From positions 1 through 55,548 of the IMG/VR virus record IMGVR_UViG_3300021963_000157: a stretch of DNA of 55,548 nucleotides; one strand, written 5' to 3'. Under the pieces are notes generated by a model. The model had not been told where the DNA came from and ran no database searches. It was given only the letters and a program-made list of their open reading frames with translations. Of this stretch, positions 43,329-51,056 are shown piece after piece (the first letter of the stretch is position 1; each line of letters opens with the position of its first letter). The DNA is from a virus. The position numbers and the translations under genes were made by a program.

Positions 43329-46300
43329 ATGGCACTTAATTCACCAGGCGTAGAAGTTACAGTAATCGATGAGAGTTTTTATACTCCAGCTGAAAGCAGC
43401 ACAACTCCATTAATTGTAATTGCTACTGCAGAAAATAAAGCAAACGCTAGCGGAACAGGTACCGCACAAGGTACACTAGCAACCAACGCAGGTAAAGTAT
43501 ACAAAGTTTCAAGTCAAAGAGAACTTGTTGATTTCTTTGGCACCCCGACATTTAGGAGAACAATATCGGGTTCCCCAATACACGGGGACGAAAGAAACGA
43601 ATATGGCTTACAGACAGCCTATAGTTTCTTGGGATCTGCTAATTCTGCCTATGTAGTCAGAGCAGCAGTAAATTTAGATGACCTAACTGCTAAATCAGAA
43701 ATTCCTGGTTCTGAAGCAACAAGCGGTCAGTGGTGGTTAGATACTCAAAGTACCAACTGGGGTATTTTTGAGTGGGATTCAGCTCCTGCCGGATTAGCAG
43801 GACAAAAATTTAATAACAAAGTGCCCGTTGTCATCACAGCAGAAGATACAGAAAGTCTAAACGGAACCCAACCAGCTAGTGGTGTTGGTCGAGTCGGTGA
43901 CTATGCTGTGGTTACAGCGTCTGATGTTATCAGAGTCTATTACAAAGGCAAAGATTATACTACAGTAGGCGAACCGGTATCGTGGGAATTGCTAGGAACA
44001 AAAGAGTGGCGTAAGTTTTGGCCATCATTTACAGCCGAAGTAGACGGACATTCGTCAAAAACAAGTTCGTCAACTTTTATTATTAATGGAGTACAGATTA
44101 ACGTTCCAGCTTATACAACTGTAGGCGGCATGGTTACATTGATTAATAATGCTTTAATCCAAGGTGTTAGAGCAGCCACCGTAAACGGGTTTGTAACACT
44201 ATACATTACAGATGCCACAGATGACATGGTCGGTGATTCAACAGGCAGCAATGCTCTTGTGCTAGAAGACGGATCAGCTACTGTGTTAAGTTTATTCGGT
44301 GTTGCAGCAGGAACATATTATGGTCCAGAATTATCAATGTCGCCGCACACACAGGTTCCTCAATGGAAATCAAATGCTGCTATCTCCAGACCAAGCGGAT
44401 CTATATGGGTTAAGACAACCGATCCTAATCTTGGAGCACGTTGGAGAGTAAAACGTTGGAATAGTTCTTCTAAATCATGGTTAGAAGTAGCTGCTCCTTT
44501 ATCGGCTAACGCACAAGGTGCTATCTTTGGAGTTAACAAAACAGGCGGTGGTGTTGGGATTGATAAAGACACAGTGTATGTACAATACAATTACACTGAA
44601 GATACTGGCTACGATAACACACCTCAAACAGCCAGCTTTAAGATTTTTGTTAGAAAGATCAAAGGTGCCACATCTGTAACATCTGATACAATTGGAGCAG
44701 GAACATTTAGTGGTTCTTACACATTTAGTATGAGAGAAAGTCTTGTTAATAATGCTAGTCTTTCAAGTGCCATTTCAATAACTTTTACCTCAGCAGGTAC
44801 AGGTGCGGATGCTAATACACTAAGACAAGCTATCAACAATGCTGGTTTTGTAAACGTTGAAGCTACAGTACTAGATGGTAAAATTACAATTACTCATAAA
44901 CTAGGCGGTGAGATTAGAATTATCGACGGCGATGATTTGTTTACTGATGCCGGTTTTGTTGAATATAATGTGACAGACGCTACAGGAACTCCTAATTTTT
45001 ACGGATCACCAAGTGTCAGCAGTGATTTTGATTATGTAATCAGTAATTATATGCCATTGTCTGGTACATCTACAGGATATGTAGCATCTTCAGATGCTCC
45101 GTTAAACGATCCGGCAGATGGTCAAAGATGGTTTAACAGTTTAATTGATCAAACAGATATCATGATTCATAATGGATCAGCATGGGTAGGTTACAGGTAT
45201 AGTGGTAGTGGCGGTATTGCTACTACAGCATCCCCAGTATATGCCAACGGTACAGACCCGATGGGGCCAATTGTTAATTCTGTTAGACCATTGCTACAAA
45301 GCGACGGTACCGCACTTGTGACTGGTGATTTATGGATTGATGCTAGTGATTTAGAAAATTATCCGGTAATCTACAAATATCAAGACGGCTTAACTGACCA
45401 GATAGCAAATAATTGGGTATTAATTGACAAGAGCGATAGCACATCAGAAGATGGTATTGTGTTTAGTGATGCTCGATGGGACTTAAATGGCGAGTCAAAA
45501 GATCCTGCCACAATCTTAGAATTGTTAAGCAGTGATTTTGTAGACTACGACGCACCAGATCCCGATCTATATCCAAGAGGTATTTTGTTATTCAACACTC
45601 GTAGAAGCGGTTTCAACATTAAAAAGTATGTTAGAAATCATGTTGACACATCGACAGACAACGGTCGTTACGGTGATGAGTCAATGATAGATTATGAGTC
45701 AGCACGTTGGGTATCTGATTCAGGCAGCGACTTTGGTCGTAAAGCACAGCGTCAAGTGGTTGTTGAGGCGTTGAAGGGGTTATTAAATTCTAACTCTGAA
45801 ATACGTGAAGACGAAGTACGCAATTTCAATCTTATTGCTACACCAGGATATCCCGAAGTACTACAAGAAATGATTGCTCTAAACATTGATCGTGGAACAA
45901 CAGCATTTGTGGTAGGCGATGCTCCTTTCAGATTACTTCCAGATACTAATTCATTAAACAACTGGGGCAAAAACGTTAATGCTGCTACTGACAACGGAGA
46001 CGTGGGCCTAGTTAGCTCAGATGCGTATGCTGGAGTATTTTATCCAGCAGGTTTAACCAGTGACAATACTGGTAACACAATCATGGTACCACCAAGCTAC
46101 ATGATGTTAAGAACTATTGCTCTAAATGATCAAGTATCTTATCCATGGTTTGCTCCTGCTGGTATTAGACGAGGTGGTGTTACTAATGCTACATCAGTGG
46201 GGTACCTAGAAAGCAAAACAGGACAATTTAAACCTGTAGCATTAACAGAAGGACAGCGTGACACATTAGCGAATATTAGAGTTAATCCTTTAACATTCTT

Positions 46301-46688
46301 TAATGGCGTTGGTCTAGTAAACTATGGTCAAAAAACCCTAAGTACTGGATCATCAGCACTAGACAGAATTAACGTAGCACGTTTGGTAATTTATCTACGC
46401 AGCCAGTTAAGCAAATTAGCTAAACCGTTTGTGTTTGAACCTAACGATAAACTTACAAGAGACGAAGTTAGACAGGCAGTAGAAAGTCTATTGCTAGAGC
46501 TTGTAGGTCTACGTGCTATCTATGATTATGCTGTGGTCTGCGATGAAACAAATAACACTCCAGCAAGGATTGATCGAAATGAACTATATGTAGATATCGC
46601 AATTGAACCAGTAAAAGCGATTGAATTTATTTACATCCCATTAAGATTGAAAAATACAGGGGAGATAGCAGCATCGAGAGCATCTTAA
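43329..46688 (+). CDS. gp18: Contractile tail sheath protein, gp18-like (1119 aa)
   Basis: N-terminus ALNSPGVEVTVIDESFY is the sheath signature (SPGVEV.E.D). Also seen are YKVSSQRELVDFFGTP, AYSFLGSANSAYVVRA and the conserved C-terminal domain (TRDEVRQAVESLLLELVGLR, AIEPVKAIEFIYIPLRL). The C-terminal third includes APAGIRRGGVTNATSVGYL and NPLTFFNGVGLVNYGQKTL, core sheath motifs that carry the inter-subunit contacts. T4 gp18 is 659 aa; the extra residues are in the middle (roughly 170-780), where T4 has outward-facing domains. I start at ATG 43329, not further upstream, because AGGAG lies eight bases before it. Tail tube gp19 follows. Confidence 0.9.
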   Translation: MALNSPGVEVTVIDESFYTPAESSTTPLIVIATAENKANASGTGTAQGTLATNAGKVYKVSSQRELVDFFGTPTFRRTISGSPIHGDERNEYGLQTAYSFLGSANSAYVVRAAVNLDDLTAKSEIPGSEATSGQWWLDTQSTNWGIFEWDSAPAGLAGQKFNNKVPVVITAEDTESLNGTQPASGVGRVGDYAVVTASDVIRVYYKGKDYTTVGEPVSWELLGTKEWRKFWPSFTAEVDGHSSKTSSSTFIINGVQINVPAYTTVGGMVTLINNALIQGVRAATVNGFVTLYITDATDDMVGDSTGSNALVLEDGSATVLSLFGVAAGTYYGPELSMSPHTQVPQWKSNAAISRPSGSIWVKTTDPNLGARWRVKRWNSSSKSWLEVAAPLSANAQGAIFGVNKTGGGVGIDKDTVYVQYNYTEDTGYDNTPQTASFKIFVRKIKGATSVTSDTIGAGTFSGSYTFSMRESLVNNASLSSAISITFTSAGTGADANTLRQAINNAGFVNVEATVLDGKITITHKLGGEIRIIDGDDLFTDAGFVEYNVTDATGTPNFYGSPSVSSDFDYVISNYMPLSGTSTGYVASSDAPLNDPADGQRWFNSLIDQTDIMIHNGSAWVGYRYSGSGGIATTASPVYANGTDPMGPIVNSVRPLLQSDGTALVTGDLWIDASDLENYPVIYKYQDGLTDQIANNWVLIDKSDSTSEDGIVFSDARWDLNGESKDPATILELLSSDFVDYDAPDPDLYPRGILLFNTRRSGFNIKKYVRNHVDTSTDNGRYGDESMIDYESARWVSDSGSDFGRKAQRQVVVEALKGLLNSNSEIREDEVRNFNLIATPGYPEVLQEMIALNIDRGTTAFVVGDAPFRLLPDTNSLNNWGKNVNAATDNGDVGLVSSDAYAGVFYPAGLTSDNTGNTIMVPPSYMMLRTIALNDQVSYPWFAPAGIRRGGVTNATSVGYLESKTGQFKPVALTEGQRDTLANIRVNPLTFFNGVGLVNYGQKTLSTGSSALDRINVARLVIYLRSQLSKLAKPFVFEPNDKLTRDEVRQAVESLLLELVGLRAIYDYAVVCDETNNTPARIDRNELYVDIAIEPVKAIEFIYIPLRLKNTGEIAASRAS

Positions 46689-46691
46689 TGT

Positions 46692-46713
46692 TTGGGGGCG
46701 AAAAATCCCCCAA
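46692..46713 (+). terminator. Hairpin after the sheath gene (terminator or RNA-stability element)
   Basis: TTGGGGG (46692-46698) and CCCCCAA (46707-46713) form a 7-bp stem with an 8-base loop, three bases after the stop. There is no T-run after it on either strand, so termination is uncertain. It may protect or punctuate the abundant sheath message. Confidence 0.45.
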
Positions 46714-46721
46714 TCATAAGA

Positions 46722-46729
46722 GCTAAATA
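46722..46729 (+). promoter_or_regulatory. Late-type promoter of the tail tube gene (GCTAAATA)
   Basis: GCTAAATA fits the late consensus in 6 of 8 bases, and similar CTAAATA or TTAAATA elements precede other structural genes here. The predicted start near 46735 leaves a leader of about 17 bases with CCGGAGC before the ATG at 46752. Confidence 0.5.
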
Positions 46730-46751
46730 ACATTATCCGGAGCATAAGAAT

Positions 46752-47384
46752 ATGGCAATTTCAACACTATCAAAATTAACAGTACCTTTAGCAACAGACG
46801 CTTCGTCTAGTGCTCAGGGCTTGTTAATGCCCAAGCTAAAGTATAGATTTAGGGTAGTCTTACAAGGCTTCGGGGCAAATGGAACAGTAGCAACTGAATT
46901 AACAAAACAAGTAAATGACATTACTCGTCCTAAAGTAAACTTTGAAGAAATAGAACTTCCAATTTACAACTCAAGAGTATACCTAGCAGGTAGACACAAT
47001 TGGGAACCAGTAACATTAAACGTGAGAGATGATGCTACAGGATCTATTCAACGCCTGTGCGGTGAACAGATTCAGAAACAATTTGACTTTTTCGAACAAT
47101 CAGGAGCAGCATCTGCTCAAGACTATAAGTTCACTACTTTAATCGAATTATTAGATGGCGGTAATGGTGCTCAAACACCTAACGTTCTAGAAACATTTGA
47201 ATTGTACGGTTGTTTTGTACAAAACATCGATTATGGTGATTTAAACTATACATCAAACGAACCAGCAATGATCGCATTAGCAATCCGTTATGATAACGCT
47301 ATACAATACAAAGGTGGCGGTATTGACGGCATTGGTAGAAACATCGGTGCTAGAACTATTGGTACCCTGGCTACAGGAAGTTAA
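46752..47384 (+). CDS. gp19: Tail tube protein, gp19-like (210 aa)
   Basis: Major tube subunit through which DNA passes. Signatures: KLKYRFRVVLQGFG, DITRPKVNFEEIELPIYNSR, YLAGRHNWEPVTLNVRDDAT and TFELYGCFVQNIDYGDLNY. T4 gp19 is 163 aa; the extra residues are mainly loops and the C-terminal tail. It directly follows the sheath gene, the classical gp18-gp19 pair. The binding site CCGGAGC lies seven bases before the ATG. A strong terminator follows the stop. Confidence 0.88.
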   Translation: MAISTLSKLTVPLATDASSSAQGLLMPKLKYRFRVVLQGFGANGTVATELTKQVNDITRPKVNFEEIELPIYNSRVYLAGRHNWEPVTLNVRDDATGSIQRLCGEQIQKQFDFFEQSGAASAQDYKFTTLIELLDGGNGAQTPNVLETFELYGCFVQNIDYGDLNYTSNEPAMIALAIRYDNAIQYKGGGIDGIGRNIGARTIGTLATGS

Positions 47385-47401
47385 TATCACGCAATTAAAT
47401 C

Positions 47402-47427
47402 AAGCCCGGAATCCCCGGGCTTTTTTT
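47402..47427 (+). terminator. Rho-independent terminator after the tail tube gene
   Basis: AAGCCCGG (47402-47409) and CCGGGCTT (47415-47422) form an 8-bp GC-rich stem with a 5-base loop, followed by seven Ts (47421-47427). Confidence 0.9.
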
Positions 47428-47430
47428 ATC

Positions 47431-47438
47431 ACTAAATA
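47431..47438 (+). promoter_or_regulatory. Late-type promoter of the tube-cap gene (ACTAAATA)
   Basis: ACTAAATA lies directly after the terminator, with exactly five bases between its last A and the ATG at 47444. The predicted transcription start is the A of the start codon, and no ribosome binding site is visible. Confidence 0.55.
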
Positions 47439-47443
47439 ATATT

Positions 47444-48577
47444 ATGGCAGATAAATTCACACGATTCCTCCAAGGAGTGGGGCAAGGCATTACAAATCCC
47501 AAGGGAAATCTTGGCGATGCTCGTCACGCGGCTCGACTATATCTTGATAACGGAATGTCTCGAGCACCGAGAACCAAATTCCTGTATCACGTTCAGTTTA
47601 ACATAAACCAACCTGCTGTAATGTCATCCACGTATCTAAAAAATAATCAAAATGCCATCGACATGTTAGTAAAACAAGCCGATTTACCTAAAATTACTTT
47701 TGAGCACGAGGTTAAAAACCAATATAATAGAAAACGTATAATTTACAAAGAAATAAAATATGAACCGCTAAATCTTGTTTTTCATGACGATAACTTAGGG
47801 GTAATAAATGCTTTATGGGCTCAATACCTTTCTCATTATTCTAATGAAAGATATCTCCCTCCTACGTTTTGGACCCAGACAAAGGGCGGGGTATATGCTC
47901 CGGATCAAACCACAGGCGGCAAAGAGAAGGCCGACAGCAACATGGACGCAACAGGCAGAGCAGAAAGACAAATAGAAGCAGGACAAATCCGATATGGTCT
48001 TGACGTTGATAAAATAAATTTTACAAGACCATTCTTTGATTCAATTACTATATTTACGTTGAGTCGAAAAAAATTCAATTCTTATACCTTGATTAATCCT
48101 CATATAACAAGCTGGAATCACGGAAACGTGGATCAAGGATCTAATAACGGCACAATTGAAGCTACAATGAATATTGTTTATGAAACAGTTTTATATGGAA
48201 CAGGTTCTATTATCGCAGGATTACGGCCTCGAGGATTTGCTGAACTATATTATGATAAAACTCCTAGTCCTTTAACTATAGGTGGAGGCCAGATTTCTAG
48301 TATATTTGGTCCCGGCGGGTTAATTAACGCAGGGTCGCAAATTATTGAAGATGCTCCAAAAATATACGGAGATAACAACGTCCAGGGTGCTTTTTCTAGT
48401 ACAGACGGGTTGCAGGCTGCTATCAAAGCTATTAATTTTTATAAGAGTCTAGCATCTCTTCGGCCAGAAAATCTAGTCGCAGAAGCAACGAATATATTAC
48501 TAACGCCTACAGGGTTAGATAATGTTACCAGTGGATTGCCTGGTATATCATTCGGAACAAACAAGAGAGCAGAATGA
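47444..48577 (+). CDS. gp48: Putative baseplate tail-tube cap, gp48-like (377 aa)
   Basis: Has the look of gp48-type proteins of aquatic T4-like phages. Key features are KFTRFLQGVGQGITNPKGNL at the N-terminus, RTKFLYHVQFNIN, LVKQADLPKITFEHEVKNQY then NRKRIIYKEIKYEPL, VFHDDNLGVINALWAQY, and FDSITIFTLSRKKFNSYTLI then NPHITSWNHGNVD. These blocks share the tube fold with gp19 (ADLPKITFE...YNRKR corresponds to DITRPKVNFE...YNSRV), consistent with a protein that starts tube polymerisation on the baseplate. T4 gp48 is 364 aa, close to this length. The alternative is gp54. Overlaps the next gene by 4 bases. Confidence 0.6.
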   Translation: MADKFTRFLQGVGQGITNPKGNLGDARHAARLYLDNGMSRAPRTKFLYHVQFNINQPAVMSSTYLKNNQNAIDMLVKQADLPKITFEHEVKNQYNRKRIIYKEIKYEPLNLVFHDDNLGVINALWAQYLSHYSNERYLPPTFWTQTKGGVYAPDQTTGGKEKADSNMDATGRAERQIEAGQIRYGLDVDKINFTRPFFDSITIFTLSRKKFNSYTLINPHITSWNHGNVDQGSNNGTIEATMNIVYETVLYGTGSIIAGLRPRGFAELYYDKTPSPLTIGGGQISSIFGPGGLINAGSQIIEDAPKIYGDNNVQGAFSSTDGLQAAIKAINFYKSLASLRPENLVAEATNILLTPTGLDNVTSGLPGISFGTNKRAE

Positions 48578-48951
48578 ATAGTGTCTTAACTAACTTACCA
48601 ACTACGCAATCTAGCGATAGTGCCGATAGAAGCAGAGTCTATCTGAATAATTTTGGACAGCGAGGAGAAGAATATCTCGGTAGTGATGTAGATGCTACTA
48701 TAGGTTTTTTAACTAGCAAAGGATTTGGTCTCGAAGCAGCCACAGTTACAGCTATGGTGCTTTTACAACAGGCTAAAAAAGACGGATTCCCTGTATTTCA
48801 ATTATTAAAAACTTTAGATTCTTTGAAACAGTTAGAACTTACAGGATTAGTGGCTGAGATATTAAATCAAAATCGTAGCCAAACATCGAGATTGGGTTTT
48901 AGGACAGTGATTACTGCTAATCAACTCAAACTTAGAAACATTAGAGCGTAA
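48574..48951 (+). CDS. Conserved-looking small structural/assembly protein, 125 aa
   Basis: Helical protein with two blocks: DATIGFLTSKGFGLEAATVT then AMVLLQQAKKDGFPVF (a helical pair) and QLELTGLVAEILNQNRSQTS then RLGFR. Proteins of this shape occur beside the tube-cap gene in aquatic T4-like phages, but I cannot attach a T4 gene number. It is coupled by ATGA overlap to the tube-cap gene and by a one-base overlap (TAATG) to gp4, so it probably serves baseplate or head completion. Confidence 0.6.
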   Translation: MNSVLTNLPTTQSSDSADRSRVYLNNFGQRGEEYLGSDVDATIGFLTSKGFGLEAATVTAMVLLQQAKKDGFPVFQLLKTLDSLKQLELTGLVAEILNQNRSQTSRLGFRTVITANQLKLRNIRA

Positions 48952-49391
48952 TGGTTAAATTTGCTCAAGGTAAATTTGAAATGAAAAATCCCGACAAATA
49001 TATCGGGAAGAAAACACCGCTGGCTCGCAGCAGTTGGGAATTTGTTTTCATGCGTATGCTAGACGAGCACCCGGGAGTGGAAAATTGGGCATCAGAAAGT
49101 ATCCAGATTCCTTATAGAGACCCGCTAACAGGCAAATATACAATATATGTGCCTGATTTTTTTATTGTTTACAATGACAAAGGCGGAAAAAAACACGCAG
49201 AACTAGTAGAAGTAAAACCCAGCAATCATACTTTTTTAGAAAAAGTAGGAAAGAGCAGATACAATCAAGAACAATACGTAAAAAATCTTGCTAAATGGGA
49301 AGCTGCTACTGCTTGGTGTAAGCAACAGGGAATTCGTTTTAGGGTAGTCAACGAAGACGATATTTTCCACAAAGGTTCAAAACGCAGATAA
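48951..49391 (+). CDS. gp4: Head completion protein, gp4-like (146 aa)
   Basis: Matches T4 gp4 (gp50/gp4) in order: FEMKNPDKYIGKKTPLARSS then WEFVFMRMLDEHPGVENWAS, IQIPYRDPLTGKYTIYVPDF, LVEVKPSNH, and KWEAATAWCKQQGIRFRVV. T4 has KYRGDPKKITYRSNWE, WGSE, FIEIKPKK and KWKAAQSLAEKRGIKFRIL in the same places. The PDF and VEVKP motifs are those of TnsA/VRR-type nuclease folds. In T4 it is needed for finishing heads, acting after DNA packaging. Length equals T4 (about 150 aa). Start overlaps the previous stop by one base. Confidence 0.85.
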   Translation: MVKFAQGKFEMKNPDKYIGKKTPLARSSWEFVFMRMLDEHPGVENWASESIQIPYRDPLTGKYTIYVPDFFIVYNDKGGKKHAELVEVKPSNHTFLEKVGKSRYNQEQYVKNLAKWEAATAWCKQQGIRFRVVNEDDIFHKGSKRR

Positions 49392-49394
49392 GTA
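49387..49394 (+). promoter_or_regulatory. Late-promoter-like element before gp16 (GATAAGTA)
   Basis: GATAAGTA overlaps the gp4 stop codon and lies four bases before the ATG at 49399. It matches the late consensus in 6 of 8 bases, with a G in the AAA run, so it is a weak candidate. Confidence 0.35.
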
Positions 49395-49398
49395 TAGT

Positions 49399-49881
49399 AT
49401 GACGAAAAAACTCGAAGAACTGTTTAACTTAGAAGATACTAGAGCTGTTGAGGCTAAAGTTCCTGTGATTGAAGAATCTAAAGAAGAAGTTCGTGATCTG
49501 GAAAGAAGTTATCGCGAAGTAGATGCTATAGCAGGACGCTTGCCAGATATAGCAGATTTAGAAAACCTAGGCGAAAACGAATTAGACGCATTGGCTAAAA
49601 AAGCTGAAGATGCCTACGATGATCTAATGGATCTAGGTATGAACGTGGAAGTACGCTACAGCGGACGTATTTTTGAAGTAGCAGGTACTATGCTAAGAAA
49701 TGCTATAGATGCTAAATCAGCAAAGATTGATAAGAAATTAAAAGCTATAGATGCTAAGTTAAAAAAACTTAAAATTGACAAAGATGCTGGAGATGATGAT
49801 TCTAATAACATGCTCAGCGGCCAGGCGTTTGTAATAACTGATCGCAACGAATTGTTGAAAAAACTCCAGGGAAAGGAATAA
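49399..49881 (+). CDS. gp16: Small terminase subunit, gp16-like (160 aa)
   Basis: Same size and plan as T4 gp16 (164 aa). An acidic N-terminus (KLEELFNLEDTRAVEAKVPV) is followed by DLERSYREVDAI, corresponding to T4 DLEDDYGVVRRNM. A central helical pair follows (ALAKKAEDAYDDLMDLGMN; YSGRIFEVAGTMLRNAIDAK, like T4 [20 protein letters not shown]). A Lys-rich helix and a C-terminal AFVITDRNELLKKLQ (T4 TVFMGSPTELMDEI) complete it. The small subunit recognises DNA and regulates the large terminase. gp17 lies three genes downstream. Confidence 0.72.
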   Translation: MTKKLEELFNLEDTRAVEAKVPVIEESKEEVRDLERSYREVDAIAGRLPDIADLENLGENELDALAKKAEDAYDDLMDLGMNVEVRYSGRIFEVAGTMLRNAIDAKSAKIDKKLKAIDAKLKKLKIDKDAGDDDSNNMLSGQAFVITDRNELLKKLQGKE

Positions 49882-49884
49882 ATA
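49877..49884 (+). promoter_or_regulatory. T4-type late promoter (AATAAATACTG)
   Basis: AATAAATA overlaps the gp16 stop (TAA at 49879-49881). Exactly five bases separate its last A from the ATG at 49890, so transcription is expected to begin at the start codon. AAGGA at 49873-49877 could serve as binding site on longer read-through messages. Confidence 0.65.
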
Positions 49885-49889
49885 CTGAT

Positions 49890-50453
49890 ATGAAAACATT
49901 CAAAGAATATCTATCTGAAAGCAAAAAAACCTATGGTTTTAGGATCAAGGTTGCTGGCCCGTTGCCTGAGGGTTTTGAAGATAAGGCTAAATCTAAAATG
50001 GGCAAGTATGGCTGCGGAAAGTTTGAAAAAGTAGCTAGTACACCTATACAAAAAACAGCTCTAGAATTTCTAGATCTATCTAATATAGAAGTCACAGTGT
50101 TTGAATGTGAATGTTCATATCCAGTAACACCACAACAAGTACAGATTGATGTACACGAATCAACTGGTATTTCTAACACACACCTACGTGTAAGAAATGT
50201 TAATGATCCGTTTGAACAAGCAGAGCCAGTCGAAGGTCCTAGCGGCAAAGCCTTGTTAAACGACAGCGAATTAAAAGACGCTGAAAAAATCAAACACAAA
50301 GAAAATTTTGGTAACGAATTCACAGCAGCTTTCTTAAAAGATATTGCTAAAGTCAGCAAAGAAAGAACTAAAGAAAACAACCAGGGCGAATATAAAATGC
50401 CCAAAGCACCTAAACAAGATAAAGCAGGCACTAAAAGTGCCCTAGGGAGTTAA
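49890..50453 (+). CDS. Putative internal head protein with capsid-targeting-like N-terminus (187 aa)
   Basis: The first residues MKTFKEYLSESKK resemble the T4 capsid-targeting sequence of internal proteins (MKTYQEFIAEA), and LSE is a plausible prohead-protease site ((L/I)xE). The rest is a globular domain (YGFRIKVAGPLPEGFEDKAK, IEVTVFECECSYPVTPQQVQ) followed by a charged, Lys-rich tail. It lies between small and large terminase in a head/packaging cluster. Proposed role: a protein packaged in the capsid or prohead core. The central domain is not recognised. A late promoter sits immediately upstream. Confidence 0.6.
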   Translation: MKTFKEYLSESKKTYGFRIKVAGPLPEGFEDKAKSKMGKYGCGKFEKVASTPIQKTALEFLDLSNIEVTVFECECSYPVTPQQVQIDVHESTGISNTHLRVRNVNDPFEQAEPVEGPSGKALLNDSELKDAEKIKHKENFGNEFTAAFLKDIAKVSKERTKENNQGEYKMPKAPKQDKAGTKSALGS

Positions 50454-50454
50454 T

Positions 50455-51000
50455 ATGGATTTTAAAGCTATACTAGAAAAGATGGCTGAGCTAAATGCTA
50501 GCGAGGTATCAGAGGAGTGTGGCATGCCTATGTCAACTCCGCCAACGACACCGCCAACTGCTCCACCGTCAATGAGTATCAATCTCAATGCTCAAGGCAT
50601 GGACAACATCGAATCATTAATGAAGTTGATTACCAAAGTGAACCCTAGCATGGGATCACCTATGGGAGTCGATGTCAGCGATCCGACTCTACCTATGGTT
50701 AAAACAGAACCATCAATGGCATCATTGAGAGATAAACTATTACCAAAACCGCCTGCGTTAGCTGATAACGACATTGATCCGATGGATAATATGAGTGGGG
50801 AAGAAGAATCATTTGCTAACACACCAGATGGCGGAGCAGATCCAGAGATTAAACCTATGAGTGCTGCTATACCAAACGGAGATGATCTAAATCGCAAGAA
50901 ACGTCAGTTTCCTGCTACACAGCCCGGCGACAATCCTATGGCTGTAGAAAATATCAAAGCACAACTAGAAGCATTGTTGGCAGAAATCAAATCTAAATAA
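50455..51000 (+). CDS. Proline/methionine-rich, probably disordered head-cluster protein (181 aa)
   Basis: Begins one base after the previous stop (TTAATATGG). A short helical N-terminus (DFKAILEKMAELN) is followed by a Pro/Thr-rich linker (STPPTTPPTAPPS), a helix (GMDNIESLMKLITKVN), long acidic and proline-rich stretches and a C-terminal helix (NPMAVENIKAQLEALLAEIK). This arrangement occurs in proteins of aquatic T4-like phages near head genes. Possibly a scaffold or core component; unproven. A terminator with a UUCG loop follows the gene. Confidence 0.55.
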   Translation: MDFKAILEKMAELNASEVSEECGMPMSTPPTTPPTAPPSMSINLNAQGMDNIESLMKLITKVNPSMGSPMGVDVSDPTLPMVKTEPSMASLRDKLLPKPPALADNDIDPMDNMSGEEESFANTPDGGADPEIKPMSAAIPNGDDLNRKKRQFPATQPGDNPMAVENIKAQLEALLAEIKSK

Positions 51001-51014
51001 ACAATCATAAAACC

Positions 51015-51042
51015 AAATAGGCTCTTCGGAGCCTATTTTTTT
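51015..51042 (+). terminator. Rho-independent terminator with UUCG tetraloop
   Basis: AAATAGGCTC (51015-51024) and GAGCCTATTT (51029-51038) form a perfect 10-bp stem around TTCG, followed by a T-run to 51042. The closing pair is C-G, giving the very stable C(UUCG)G loop. Confidence 0.92.
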
Positions 51043-51043
51043 C

Positions 51044-51051
51044 ATTAAATA
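51044..51051 (+). promoter_or_regulatory. Late-type promoter of the large terminase (ATTAAATA)
   Basis: ATTAAATA follows the terminator directly. Exactly five bases (GTTGT) separate it from the ATG at 51057, and no ribosome binding site is present, so the message is predicted to start at the start codon. Confidence 0.55.
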
Positions 51052-51056
51052 GTTGT

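Noticed and set aside
46692-46713. Hairpin after the sheath gene as a certain intrinsic terminator
   Set aside because: No T-run follows on either strand, so it is listed only as a low-confidence hairpin.
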